Assembly (NCBI RefSeq): GCF_027571385.1
Contig: NZ_CP085636.1
Coordinates: 2,170,001-2,234,000 of the forward strand
Source: Shewanella sp. MTB7
GTDB taxonomy: Bacteria > Pseudomonadota > Gammaproteobacteria > Enterobacterales > Shewanellaceae
DNA length: 64,000 bases
Direction of reading: 5' to 3'
Shown in pieces: positions 47,932-56,247 of this stretch (the stretch's first letter is position 1; each line of letters opens with the position of its first letter). A program made the position numbers and the translations under genes. The notes under the pieces were generated by a model that was not told the DNA's origin, did not search any database, and was given only the letters and a program-made list of their open reading frames with translations.

Positions 47932-49035
47932 ATGGCGCTAAAAGATCTCGTTATTTTACTTGTGGAAGACGATCCTGTTTTTCGCCGCATTGTTGCAAGT
48001 TTTCTCGATAGCCGTGGAGCTACGGTACTCGAGGCTGATGATGGTGAGCAAGGTTTAGATAGATTCAAACAATATGCCATTGATATAGTACTGGCAGATT
48101 TAAGTATGCCCATCATGGGTGGATTAGTGATGCTTAAAAAGATGTCTGAGATTAATTCGAGTGTCCCCTCAATCGTTATCTCCGGTAACCAAGTAATGGC
48201 AGATGTTGTCGAAGCCCTAAGGATTGGTGCTAGTGACTACTTAGTTAAGCCTGTTGCAGATCTCTTTCTTATTGAAAATGCGATTAAGCAGTGCCTCGAT
48301 GAAGGCCATATGAAAGATGTACAACTTGAAGATATAGAGGAGCTTTCTTATCAAGAGTTACAGGATAATCTAGCTTTATTAGAACAAAATGCTGAAGCAG
48401 CAAAAAGCGTGCAGCAACAACTCTTTCCTCCTTCTCAAATCAACTATCCTACTGCAAGAATAGATTACAGTTTATTTAAAACAGATGAGGTTAGTGCTTA
48501 CTTTATTGATACGGTTAATGTCGGTGATAAGCATCTAGTGATGTATATGGCGCATTTTCACCCTCAAGACAACCGCGCCGCTTTTGGTAGTGTACTATTG
48601 AAAAGCTTCGTAAATCAAAAATTGAAACTTTTTCGTGATGGTTCGACACTTGCCATTATCGAACCTTATAATATGCTTTGCTATCTTAATGAGAGAATGA
48701 ATAAATCAGGCCTAGATATTTTTATTGATATTGTCTATATCGTTGTAGAACTGACTCAATATCGCGCCTCAATCGCTCAAGCTGGTCATGGTTTACGCTG
48801 TTATATTCGTAATAGTGAAGGGTTAATGCCACTGGCATTACCTGACTCGCTTCAATTAGGCATTTTAGATTGGGGACAGCCTAGCTCCCAATTCAGAACT
48901 TTAATGCCAGGTGAAAAGCTGTGTATCTCTTCCAGCGCCCCAGAACACAAACAGATGTTACTCGCTGATCACTTCAGCGGGCTCACTTATGACATTCAAA
49001 TGCCACCAGGTGGGTACGTCCAACTCTCTTTTTAA
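47932..49035 (+). CDS. RssB-like response regulator with PP2C-like domain
   Basis: A 367-residue response regulator. The receiver domain is complete: Asp13/Asp14, phospho-acceptor Asp56 in VLADLSMP, Lys106 in YLVKPV. A helical linker (about residues 125-165, ending KSVQQQLFPPSQ) leads into a PP2C/SpoIIE-like domain. The expected metal-binding DVxGHG motif is not visible; its place reads MAHFHPQDNRAAFG, so phosphatase activity is doubtful, as in E. coli RssB. A role in controlling RpoS or another partner switch is inference. AGGA precedes the ATG. Confidence 0.82.
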   Translation: MALKDLVILLVEDDPVFRRIVASFLDSRGATVLEADDGEQGLDRFKQYAIDIVLADLSMPIMGGLVMLKKMSEINSSVPSIVISGNQVMADVVEALRIGASDYLVKPVADLFLIENAIKQCLDEGHMKDVQLEDIEELSYQELQDNLALLEQNAEAAKSVQQQLFPPSQINYPTARIDYSLFKTDEVSAYFIDTVNVGDKHLVMYMAHFHPQDNRAAFGSVLLKSFVNQKLKLFRDGSTLAIIEPYNMLCYLNERMNKSGLDIFIDIVYIVVELTQYRASIAQAGHGLRCYIRNSEGLMPLALPDSLQLGILDWGQPSSQFRTLMPGEKLCISSSAPEHKQMLLADHFSGLTYDIQMPPGGYVQLSF

Positions 49036-49803
49036 TCGCTAAGAAGATCGTCGACTACGTCAGGTTCGAGGACGGCCTTTGGCCGGCTATAAAAGCTAAA
49101 GCAAAGATGAACGCTATGCTTACGGATAACGGAACGTTCGTGCCTCACTGACGGTAAAAAGCAAAGATGGATTCCGGCATTCGTCGGAAAGACGGTTAAG
49201 ATTCATTGCCGTTGCAGGTCTCGTCCTTCCCTGCTTGTTCCGTGCTGCCCTAGGCTATTCCGTTACCCGTAGCCGTTTATGGCGTTCGCATTTATCTGCA
49301 CCCTTCACTTGATTGTATAGATTCTAAAAGTCACGAAGTGACGCTCTCGCAGGGTAAAGCCCGCTCTCGAAGCTAACTTGTTGGCGCCCTAGAACCTCGT
49401 AGGGCGATGCCCGTCCTTCTCAGTTTATAAACTTGACGGCATAAATGCCGACCTACAATAAAGGAAGGCTGACCATATGTTATTCTCCGCTTGGCCCGTA
49501 AGCGCAGTGTTTCGTGCGGCTGCAGGCCATTCCGTTATCCGTAGCCGTTTATGGCGTTCGGATTTATCTGCACCCTTCACTTGATTGTATAGATTCTAGC
49601 AGGCACTTGTGCCGTCCTCGAAGCCAACTTGTTGGCGCCCTAGGAACTCGTGCCTCCTTTTTAGCTTTAGATATAAAAAAACGCCTTACTATTGCGAGTA
49701 AGGCGTTTTATAATTTTGTAGAACCTAGAACAGTAAGCAAAGCGTTCCGTGCGGCCGTAGGCCATTCCGTCAACTGTAGCCGTTAGCGGCGTCCTAGTAG
49801 CTT
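49036..49803. repeat. mini-palindrome repeat island C
   Basis: A 768-bp gap with no supported gene. It holds the same modules as islands D and E: a copy (49162-49330) of the long repeat that flanks the toxin-antitoxin pair, GTCACGAAGTGAC, GGGTAAAGCCC, GTTGGC and GGCACTTGTGCC palindromes, a REP-like piece in minus orientation at 49435-49456, and GCCGTTTATGGC and GCCGTTAGCGGC variants. A bidirectional terminator lies inside it at 49674-49712. The 90-codon open frame at 49514 is made of repeat sequence and is not a gene. Confidence 0.85.
49674..49712. terminator. bidirectional terminator after the POT gene
   Basis: AACGCCTTACT and AGTAAGGCGTT form a perfect 11-bp stem with a 6-base loop. Seven A residues lie on one side and TTTTATAATTTT on the other, so it can act on both strands. 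It probably ends the peptide transporter transcript on the minus strand. Confidence 0.85.
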
Positions 49804-51276
49804 TTAATGCTTTATGCCTTCATGCTCGGCAGTGACTGCTATCTCTTCTTCAAGAGCTTGCTCTTCAGTGTGGTGACCGCTCTCTTCTGCGCCATGCATC
49901 CAATCAACTAGCTTGTCAGCCATGAAGTAAAGAATGATACCGGAAACAGCAGCCGTAATAGCGATACCTGCGAAAATAGCCATAGCATTAGCAAGTTGCT
50001 CCTCTTTTGGACCACCATGGCCAATTAAAGAACCAACAAGACCACCAACCTTATTTGCAACAGCAATAAACAGGAACCATACACCCATCATCAATGATGC
50101 AATGCGAAGTGGAGCGAGTTTAGTGACCATAGAAAGACCAATTGGTGACAAACAAAGTTCACCCATGGTATGGAAGAAGTATGCACCGACTAACCACCAC
50201 ATGCTCGATTTAGCATTTGCATCGCCACCCATTTCAAGCACGGCACCAATCATAAATAGGAAACCAATGCCTAATAGAACTAGACCTAAAGCAAACTTAA
50301 CGGGAGAATTTGGTTCATTTTTACCTAAGCGTATCCAAATAGCAGCGATCACAGGGGCAAAGATAACAATAAACATAGCATTTAATGATTGGAACCAAGT
50401 GGTTGGCACTTCCCAACTGCCAATACTACGATCAGTGAAATCGTTGGTAAACAGGTTCATCAAACCGCCAGCTTGCTCGAAACCAGCCCAGAAAATAACA
50501 GTAAACAAACCCATGACCATGATGACTTTTATACGATCACGCTCAATTTTGGTTAATGGTTCTTTACGTACGTCACCAGAGGCTGCTGCTTTCTCTTTTT
50601 CACGTTGGGCAGCAGGTTTACGGCCGATATCACCTAAAAACTTTTGTGCATAAAGGAATTGGATGATCAATGAAATGATCATACCGATACCAGCACAAAT
50701 AAAGCCAGCTTGGAAGTTACCATCAAAATAGGCAACAACTGAACCTACAATGATACCTGAAAGGAATGCACCTACGTTGATACCCATGTAGAAGATAGTA
50801 AACGCACCGTCACGGCGATGATCTCCCTCTTCGTACAGGTCACCAACCATGGTAGAGATATTTGGCTTAAATAGACCGTTACCTAGAATAAGCACACCAA
50901 GACCAAGATAGAAAACTTCAATCTCCATGCCTGGCACCCAAGCATGAGGTGTACCTAAAATGAATTGACCCGCAGCCATTAGTGCACCGCCAATCATTAT
51001 GGCGCGACGTTGACCTAAGTAAGTATCGGCTAACCAACCACCAATGAGAGGAGTTAAAAAAACCAAACCGGTGAATGTACCGTAAAGAGAGAGGGCATCT
51101 GCACTCGTCCAACCTAAACCGTGACCACCTTGTGATTGAACACTATCTACCAAATAAAGTACTAAAATAGCACGCATTGCGTAATAGCTGAATCGTTCCC
51201 ATAACTCTGTTGTAAACAACAGGAACAATCCCTTCGGATGCCCGAGCATCGTCCCTTGGGGTTTTGCTACGCTCAT
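49804..51276 (-). CDS. POT-family peptide transporter
   Basis: Proton-driven di/tripeptide importer of the inner membrane (PTR2/POT family, like DtpA/YjdL). The 490-residue product has the proton-coupling motif ELWERFSYYAMRAIL near the N-terminus and the PTR2 signature FYMGINVGAFLSG, with about twelve to fourteen membrane helices. The start at 51276 has GAAGGTGG just upstream; the longer frame from a GTG at 51324 adds 16 unlikely residues. Which substrate it prefers cannot be read from the sequence. It is a single gene between two repeat islands. Confidence 0.93.
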   Translation of the reverse strand: MSVAKPQGTMLGHPKGLFLLFTTELWERFSYYAMRAILVLYLVDSVQSQGGHGLGWTSADALSLYGTFTGLVFLTPLIGGWLADTYLGQRRAIMIGGALMAAGQFILGTPHAWVPGMEIEVFYLGLGVLILGNGLFKPNISTMVGDLYEEGDHRRDGAFTIFYMGINVGAFLSGIIVGSVVAYFDGNFQAGFICAGIGMIISLIIQFLYAQKFLGDIGRKPAAQREKEKAAASGDVRKEPLTKIERDRIKVIMVMGLFTVIFWAGFEQAGGLMNLFTNDFTDRSIGSWEVPTTWFQSLNAMFIVIFAPVIAAIWIRLGKNEPNSPVKFALGLVLLGIGFLFMIGAVLEMGGDANAKSSMWWLVGAYFFHTMGELCLSPIGLSMVTKLAPLRIASLMMGVWFLFIAVANKVGGLVGSLIGHGGPKEEQLANAMAIFAGIAITAAVSGIILYFMADKLVDWMHGAEESGHHTEEQALEEEIAVTAEHEGIKH

Positions 51277-51654
51277 TAAATTTCCACCTTCGCTTGTGAT
51301 TGCCTGCGAGACAAGTGTCGTCACAGAAAAATGATTAGTGCTTTGTTTTATAGTCTTGTAACACTAAGTGCTTAATTAGTTATTATTGTTCTAACAACAT
51401 GATTTATTGTATGTTATTAGTAATATTCACAACGTAAGCGCTACATACGATTGTTATATTTTAATATTTGAAGCTATAAATCCTTCGAAACCCATCTTAT
51501 ATACCTTTTCACCTTGCCTGTGTCAATTTTACGCGCGTGAATGCTGAGTATTTAAGCAGTCAGAATAAAGAATAAACGGAAAGATATAATAACGGTGGTG
51601 ACGAGCGTTAGGTGTGAGAACAGTTGCAAACTCTTAAAGAACAGAGCGATGACT
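51277..51654. other. AT-rich upstream region of the POT gene
   Basis: About 380 bp, AT-rich, with no coding frame that I can support. It should contain the promoter of the minus-strand transporter gene, but I see no pair of -35 and -10 boxes good enough to name. The repeat island starts near 51655. Confidence 0.5.
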
Positions 51655-52445
51655 ATGTCATCTTCTAGAACGCTAGGCTGCTAGGACGGCCCTTGGTCTG
51701 CTAAATACGAGTTAGAGAGTGGCGAACGCTATAGCTTACGGATGACGGAATGTTCGTGCCTCTCTGACGGTAAAAAGCAAAGATGGATTCCGGCATTCGT
51801 CGGAAAGACGGTTAAGATTCTATTGCCGTTGCAAGTCTCGCCATTCTCTGCTTGTTCGGTGCGGCCCTAGGCCATTCCGTCACCCGTAGCCGCTTGCGGC
51901 GTTCGCATTTATCTGCACCCTTCACTTGATTGTATAGATTCTAGTAGGAGCATAGCGACGCTCTCGCCGTGACGAAGTCACGTACTCATAGCCAACTTGT
52001 TGGCGCCCTAGAACCTAGGATCTAGCAGGCACTTGTGCCGTCCTAGCAGGGCGAAGCCCGTCCTTGTGTATAATACAAACCTGACGGTATAAATGCCGAC
52101 CTACAATAGAACAAGGCTTGCCCCGTAAGCGAAGTATTCCGTGCGGCCGAAGGCCATTCCGTCGGCCGTAGCCGCTTGCGGCGTTCGCCTTTATCTGCAA
52201 CTCTGCACTCGATTATATAGACTCTAGAAGTCACGTAGTGACGCTCTCGCAGGGCAAAGCCCGCTCTCGAAGCCAACTTGTTGGCGCCCTAGAACCTCGT
52301 AGGGCGATGCCCGTCCTTCTCAGCTTATAAACTTGACGGCATAAATGCCGACCTACAATAGAAGATTTAACCGTAGATTCTAGTAGATTGTGATGTTCGC
52401 CTTTATAGCTGCAAAGCGCCCTAGAACCTTACAGTGCAACCCGTC
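51655..52445. repeat. mini-palindrome repeat island D
   Basis: About 790 bp of palindromic modules without genes. It includes one arm (51778-51981) of the 204-bp direct repeat around the toxin-antitoxin pair, two REP-like pieces in minus orientation (52083-52104 and 52335-52356), and the run GTCACGTAGTGAC, GGGCAAAGCCC, GCCAACTTGTTGGC, GGGCGATGCCC joined by CGCTCTCG and CCTAGAACC linkers. The minus-strand frames of 61 and 77 codons near 52015-52276 are repeat sequence, not genes. Confidence 0.85.
51778..51981 (+). repeat. 204-bp direct repeat, left copy
   Basis: Matches 53490-53693 without gaps at a constant offset of 1712 bases, with about five mismatches. Two of the mismatches keep a palindrome intact (GCCGCTTGCGGC here, GCCGTTTATGGC there). 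A more diverged third copy lies at 49162-49330. The two close copies flank mntA and hepT. Confidence 0.9.
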
Positions 52446-52486
52446 CTTCTTCACTTCCTCTTACTTTTATCCATAAGCCGTTATGA

Positions 52487-52492
52487 TATACT
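52487..52492 (+). promoter_or_regulatory. possible -10 box for mntA-hepT
   Basis: TATACT, in the context TTATGATATACTC, lies 34 bases before the chosen mntA ATG. The -35 region is weak (TTACTT-like), so this is a tentative promoter. Confidence 0.35.
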
Positions 52493-52520
52493 CAAATAAG
52501 TGTCAAGAATTATAAGTTAC

Positions 52521-52946
52521 ATGACGATGTTTAATTTAGATAAAAGCCGACTAATTAATTTAGTTTTAGACAAGATCCCAACGGTCAAACTTATCTATTT
52601 GTTTGGTTCTTACGCAAGTGGTGAGCAACATTCTAAGAGTGATCTTGATATTGCGATATTACCTGTTAAATCATTAGATAACCTTTCCCGTTGGCAATTG
52701 GCTCAAACCTTGGCTTGTGAACTTGATATCGATGTTGATTTGATTGATTTAACTTCAGCATCAACAGTATTGTGTCAACAGGTGATAACTCAAGGTCGAT
52801 TGTTGTGGGGAGATAGTTATGACGATGATATTTTTGCCGTAAAAACGATCTCTATGTACCAAAATTTACAAGTAGAAAGAGCCATGATCCTCGCTGACTT
52901 AATGAATAAAGACCCTCGTGATGGCAGGGGAACTGTCCATGAATGA
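52521..52946 (+). CDS. mntA: MntA antitoxin, minimal nucleotidyltransferase
   Basis: Antitoxin of the HEPN-MNT pair; in Shewanella oneidensis MntA adds AMP to the HepT toxin and so silences it. The 141-residue product carries the GSX10DXD active site: Gly29, Ser30, Asp41 and Asp43 in FGSYASGEQHSKSDLDIAIL. The start is uncertain: GTG at 52500, ATG at 52521 or ATG at 52527; I chose 52521 because the possible -10 box would put the transcript start at the GTG. It overlaps hepT by eight bases. It is flanked by repeat islands on both sides. Confidence 0.88.
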   Translation: MTMFNLDKSRLINLVLDKIPTVKLIYLFGSYASGEQHSKSDLDIAILPVKSLDNLSRWQLAQTLACELDIDVDLIDLTSASTVLCQQVITQGRLLWGDSYDDDIFAVKTISMYQNLQVERAMILADLMNKDPRDGRGTVHE

Positions 52947-53334
52947 CATTATTATCAATAAAATTGCCACGATTAATCGTTGCCTAAAACGTATTAAAGA
53001 CGTTTATGGCAATGGTATAGCATTTAGAAAAGATCATACTCAACAAGATAGTGTGGTTCTCAACCTACAACGTACTTGTGAAGCCTGTATTGATATAGCA
53101 AACCATTTGAATCGTAAACATCAATATGGTGTACCACAAAGCAGTCGCGATAGTTTTACTCTTTTGGCACAAAACAATGTATTACCAGACGAACTTGCTG
53201 AAAATTTAAAAAAGATGGTGGGGTTACGAAACATAGCCGTTCATGACTATCAAGAGCTTAATTTAGATATTGTTGTTCATGTTATTAACCATCGTTTAAG
53301 TGATTTTGAACGTTTTATTGAAGCGATTAAGTGA
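52939..53334 (+). CDS. hepT: HepT toxin, HEPN ribonuclease
   Basis: Toxin of the HEPN-MNT pair, an RNase. The 131-residue helical protein has the RX4HXY motif as RNIAVHDY, with Arg97, His102 and Tyr104; in the studied Shewanella protein Tyr104 is the residue that MntA modifies. The ATG at 52939 has AGGGGAA six bases upstream and lies inside the end of mntA, giving coupled expression with the antitoxin first. This order and the eight-base overlap are as in known pairs. Confidence 0.92.
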   Translation: MNDIIINKIATINRCLKRIKDVYGNGIAFRKDHTQQDSVVLNLQRTCEACIDIANHLNRKHQYGVPQSSRDSFTLLAQNNVLPDELAENLKKMVGLRNIAVHDYQELNLDIVVHVINHRLSDFERFIEAIK

Positions 53335-53820
53335 AGAGAAAAGTAAGGACAGGAATGTTAGGTTGGCAGATAACGGAACGTTCGTGCCTCACTTACGGTA
53401 ATAAAGAAAGGATGCCGACTACGTTAGCTTCGAGGACAGTCGTAAACTCCTTGCTAGGTGCGGCATTCGGCCTGCTATAAAAGCTAAAACAAAGATGGAT
53501 TCCGGCATTCGTCGGAAAGACGGTTAAGATTCTATTGCCGTTGCAAGTCTCGCCATTCTCTGCTTGTTCGGTGCGGCTCTAGGCCATTCCGTCACCCGTA
53601 GCCGTTTATGGCGTTCGCATTTATCTGCACCCTTCACTTGATTGTATAGATTCTAGTAGGAGCATAGCGACGCTCTCGCCGTGACAAAGTCACAACCTAG
53701 AAGGCCTATGGCCGCTTTTCTCCGCTTGATCCGTAAGCAAAGCATTCCGTACGGCCGCAGGCCATTCTGTCATCCGTAGCCGTTTACGGCGTTCACCTTA
53801 TCTTTATAGCTGCCGCCATT
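53335..53820. repeat. mini-palindrome repeat island E
   Basis: About 480 bp of repeat modules without a gene, starting directly after hepT. It contains the right arm (53490-53693) of the 204-bp direct repeat and further palindromes (GGCCGCAGGCC, GCCGTTTACGGC). It is the counterpart of island D across the toxin-antitoxin pair. Confidence 0.85.
53490..53693 (+). repeat. 204-bp direct repeat, right copy
   Basis: Right copy of the repeat at 51778-51981; same orientation, about 98% identical by eye. It ends at the palindrome GTGACAAAGTCAC, which is GTGACGAAGTCAC in the left copy. Confidence 0.9.
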
Positions 53821-53886
53821 ATTAGCTTTTCCTCTTTCCATCAAAATCGTAATTTGGTACCATTAATGTGTGAATGGGAAGTCGCA

Positions 53887-54024
53887 GTGACTAAGCAAAA
53901 GCTTAGGCCGTTTTTACCGTGGGCTGTAATACTTTTTATCCCATCTCTATTTGTCTATTTCTTTATCATTCTTAGTATGAAAGTTAGACCATTAAAAGCC
54001 GCGTGTTTCTTTTGGCATAAATAA
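53887..54024 (+). CDS. small membrane protein, 45 residues
   Basis: A 45-codon frame, too short for usual gene finders. It reads a basic start (MTKQKLRP), one strongly hydrophobic stretch (FLPWAVILFIPSLFVYFFII, residues 9-28) and a basic tail, so it would be a single-pass membrane protein. GTG is preceded by GGGAAG with six bases between; an in-frame ATG at 53866 is a weaker choice. It ends 13 bp before rfaH and could be translated on the same message. I do not recognise a family. It may be a real microprotein or a chance frame in the rfaH leader. Confidence 0.5.
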   Translation: MTKQKLRPFLPWAVILFIPSLFVYFFIILSMKVRPLKAACFFWHK

Positions 54025-54037
54025 AGAGTCTATCATT

Positions 54038-54574
54038 ATGAAAGCTTGGTACTTGTTATATTGTAAGCCTCGCGGGGAGGCTAGAGCTGTACATAACTTA
54101 ACTCTACAACAGATAGAGTCTTATCTTCCGACCATAGGCGAAGAAAAAAAAGTTAAAGGTCAAGTCTGCATTAAACGAATTCCGCTTTTCCCCGGCTATA
54201 TGTTTATCCATTTCGATCCACTCGTTACTAGTGTTGCCCGTATTCATTCGACTCGTGGAGTTGGACGGATTATAGGTTGCAATGAATTAATGACCTCCAT
54301 TGACGATTCAATAATCCACAGCATTCGCATGCGAGAGCATAAATTGCTATCTCAGTTGTTAAGCGAAAACGAATTAGCAACTGAGTGCTTAAACACTTCC
54401 CGTAGACAAGATATTAATCCAGGCGATCAGATCCGGTTTACAGAAGGGCCATTTGTTGATCTTGAAGGGATCTTTGACGAAAAAAATGGTGAAAAGCGTT
54501 GTCATGTTCTGTTCCACATTATGGGACAGAAGAAACGAGTCTCAGTGCCTCGAGATAGCATTCAAGCAGTCTAA
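54038..54574 (+). CDS. rfaH: RfaH, transcription antiterminator
   Basis: NusG paralogue that binds RNA polymerase at ops sites and lets it read long surface-polysaccharide operons. The 178-residue product has the NGN domain (WYLLYCKPRGEARAVHNLTL, then RIPLFPGYMFIHFD) and a KOW domain (INPGDQIRFTEGPFVDLEGI). The length and the start MKAWYLLYCK are typical of RfaH rather than NusG. Two ops-like sites lie about 0.7 kb downstream, ahead of a polysaccharide operon, which supports a local role. Confidence 0.93.
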   Translation: MKAWYLLYCKPRGEARAVHNLTLQQIESYLPTIGEEKKVKGQVCIKRIPLFPGYMFIHFDPLVTSVARIHSTRGVGRIIGCNELMTSIDDSIIHSIRMREHKLLSQLLSENELATECLNTSRRQDINPGDQIRFTEGPFVDLEGIFDEKNGEKRCHVLFHIMGQKKRVSVPRDSIQAV

Positions 54575-54590
54575 GGTAGACGCTTTGCAT

Positions 54591-54626
54591 CCATGGGGTG
54601 TTGGTTAATTCATCAACATGGTTTTT
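54591..54626 (+). terminator. probable terminator after rfaH
   Basis: CCATG and CATGG, with an inner bulged TGTTG/CAACA pairing, are followed by GGTTTTT. The stem is imperfect. It lies 17 bases after the rfaH stop. Confidence 0.5.
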
Positions 54627-55031
54627 AAGCTTTCCCCCTGTTTGCTTGTAAGACATTCGCCATAGGAGTGATATTTAATAAGCTAATAAATTGGGTTAAT
54701 CATTGGCGTTATGTCTGAGTTTAGGTTTATTGTGACGCACATCAATCAGAACTCAATCAGTTTAAAGTAATCTATAAACGACATGGAATAACTTGATATC
54801 GATCAACATTTAACCTAAATGCTTGAATTATGGTTTGTGACAAGGTTAAAACAATGACAATCGGTATTTTGAGGTGTCTCAATGCCATAGTTTCTGTATC
54901 GACGAGGCGTTGAATTGGCATGAAGAGTGTAGATGTAGATGTTGACGTGTTTAATGAGCATTTTTTGTTGATAACTCAGTTTGATTATGTAGTCGCTTTT
55001 TTAATGAACAGCATTCTTACGGTGGATACCG
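54627..55031. other. AT-rich gap upstream of the polysaccharide leader
   Basis: About 400 bp, AT-rich, with no gene or repeat module that I can support. It lacks the palindromic modules seen further on and may hold regulator sites for the polysaccharide promoter. Confidence 0.4.
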
Positions 55032-55037
55032 TATAAT
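55032..55037 (+). promoter_or_regulatory. candidate promoter -10 box of the polysaccharide operon
   Basis: A perfect TATAAT in the context ACCGTATAATGCG. The bases 17 upstream (CAGCAT) are a poor -35 box, so this is only a candidate. A second TATAAT lies at 55048-55053. Either would place the ops site about 190-210 bases into the transcript. Confidence 0.4.
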
Positions 55038-55245
55038 GCGTCGCTCTTATAATCCTAGTCGCACTATCAAGTGCAGTAGGGCATAGGATAAAATCAAATT
55101 TATAAATAGCGTTTGATTAAGAAAATAAACTGTCTTAATAACAAGGCTATAGATAGCGCTAAAAGACGTTGTCAGCAACGTAAACAGTACCGCAAAATGT
55201 GAATGACGCAAAGCGCGTTGGGCAATCTGGAAGCCGTAATCCATG

Positions 55246-55258
55246 GGCGGTAGCGTGT
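55246..55258 (+). promoter_or_regulatory. ops element (RfaH loading site)
   Basis: GGCGGTAGCGTGT matches the ops core, and the flanks (GGGCGGTAGCGTGTCTGAA) match the JUMPStart sequence found before O-antigen and capsule operons. It lies 0.7 kb after rfaH and 1.2 kb before the export gene at 56434. Confidence 0.85.
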
Positions 55259-55327
55259 CTGAAGGACAAAATTATAAACAATTTTATAACTTTAGCGAGA
55301 GCGACAGAGCTCTGCGATTATCAGGAT

Positions 55328-55342
55328 CGGTAGCGTGTCTGA
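55328..55342 (+). promoter_or_regulatory. second ops-like element
   Basis: CGGTAGCGTGTCTGAA repeats the 3' part of the first ops site exactly 80 bases later, but the leading GG is AT here (ATCGGTAGC). A small hairpin (AGAGC and GCTCT) lies between the two copies. Whether RfaH uses it is unknown. Confidence 0.6.
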
Positions 55343-55508
55343 AAGAAGACAAAGACGATAACTGAACGCTGCGCTAACGGAACGGATTTTGTCCTCACTG
55401 CAAGAACTGTTCGTCTCAGGCTTAATCTTTACCCGTAAGTGAGCATGCGAACGTTCCGTAATCCGTATTCGGTGAGCGTCAACGTATCCTCATTGATTTG
55501 TGTTTGTT

Positions 55509-55558
55509 GTAGGTCGGTATTTATGCCGACGCTGTTGATGGACTAAAGTCCAACCTAC
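55509..55558. repeat. paired REP-like element 1
   Basis: Begins GTAGGTCGG and ends CAACCTAC, so a 5'-GTAG and its complement CTAC bracket two hairpins: GTCGGTATTTATGCCGAC and GGACTAAAGTCC. GTAG followed by a palindrome is the hallmark of REP sequences; two facing copies form a BIME-like unit. Confidence 0.75.
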
Positions 55559-55625
55559 ATTGAAGCAGAGAAGGACTGACTTTCTTTAAATACTTGTAAT
55601 TATTTTAGAGGCTGTCAAAGTCCTG

Positions 55626-55814
55626 CTAGAACCTAGAACCTAGAACCTAGAACCTAGAACCTAGAACCTAGAACCTAGAACCTAGAACCTAGAACCTAGA
55701 ACCTAGAACCTAGAACCTAGAACCTAGAACCTAGAACCTAGAACCTAGAACCTAGAACCTAGAACCTAGAACCTAGAACCTAGAACCTAGAACCTAGAAC
55801 CTAGAACCTAGAAC
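55626..55814. repeat. tandem heptamer array, 27 copies of CTAGAAC
   Basis: 189 bp made of exactly 27 uninterrupted, identical copies of the 7-bp unit CTAGAAC. It lies in noncoding sequence between the ops sites and the export gene. The same heptamer occurs once or twice inside the other repeat islands (for example near 49390, 49721, 52010 and 52270), so the array looks like an expansion of a linker of that family. Confidence 0.97.
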
Positions 55815-55845
55815 CAACTAATAATCTAGCCTAGAACTAGAATCA

Positions 55846-56185
55846 GCGTTCATCTCAGATTAAAAGATTCTATAGCAGGACAACGTCCGCTCTCGCAGCG
55901 TAGCGTCCTAGCAAGGAGCTTACGACTGCTCTCGAAGCTGACGTAGTCGGCGTCCTTGCTTGTTACCGTAAGAGAGCCTGTGAACGTTCCGATATCTGTA
56001 AGCGTCGCGTTCGCCTTTTTTCTTTACTCGTAAGCGTCAGCGTTCATCTCAGATTAAAAGATTTTATAGCAGGACAACGTCCGCTCTCGCAGCGTAGCGT
56101 CCTAGCAAGGAGCTTGCGACTGCTCTCGAAGCTGACGTAGTCGGCGTTCTATATTTTTACCGTAAGAGAGCCTGCGAACGTTCCG
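55846..56185. repeat. 194-bp-period tandem duplication
   Basis: The segments 55846-55991 and 56040-56185 match at a constant offset of 194 bases with few mismatches (for example AGCTTACGAC against AGCTTGCGAC), except for a short stretch after the GGCGT at 55953. It shows a recent duplication inside the island. Confidence 0.85.
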
Positions 56186-56247
56186 TAATCCGAATTCGGT
56201 GAGTGTCAGCGTTCTTCTCTGTATTTCCTAATTGCTTTGTGTTTGTT

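Noticed and set aside
49514-49786. 90-codon frame in island C
   Set aside because: It consists of repeat modules and passes through the bidirectional terminator.
49934-50653. 239-codon frame opposite the POT transporter
   Set aside because: Antisense shadow of a well-supported membrane protein; Ile/Pro/Ala-rich with no domain.
52015-52276. two overlapping minus-strand frames in island D
   Set aside because: Made of palindromic repeats; the frames owe their length to repeat composition.
55047-55244. 65-codon hydrophobic frame on the minus strand
   Set aside because: It lies in the leader, ends at the ops site, has no ribosome site and no known relative. Considered as a membrane peptide but the promoter and ops layout on the other strand explains the region better.
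55626-55814. CRISPR array
   Set aside because: The unit is 7 bp with no spacers and no cas genes; it is a simple tandem repeat.
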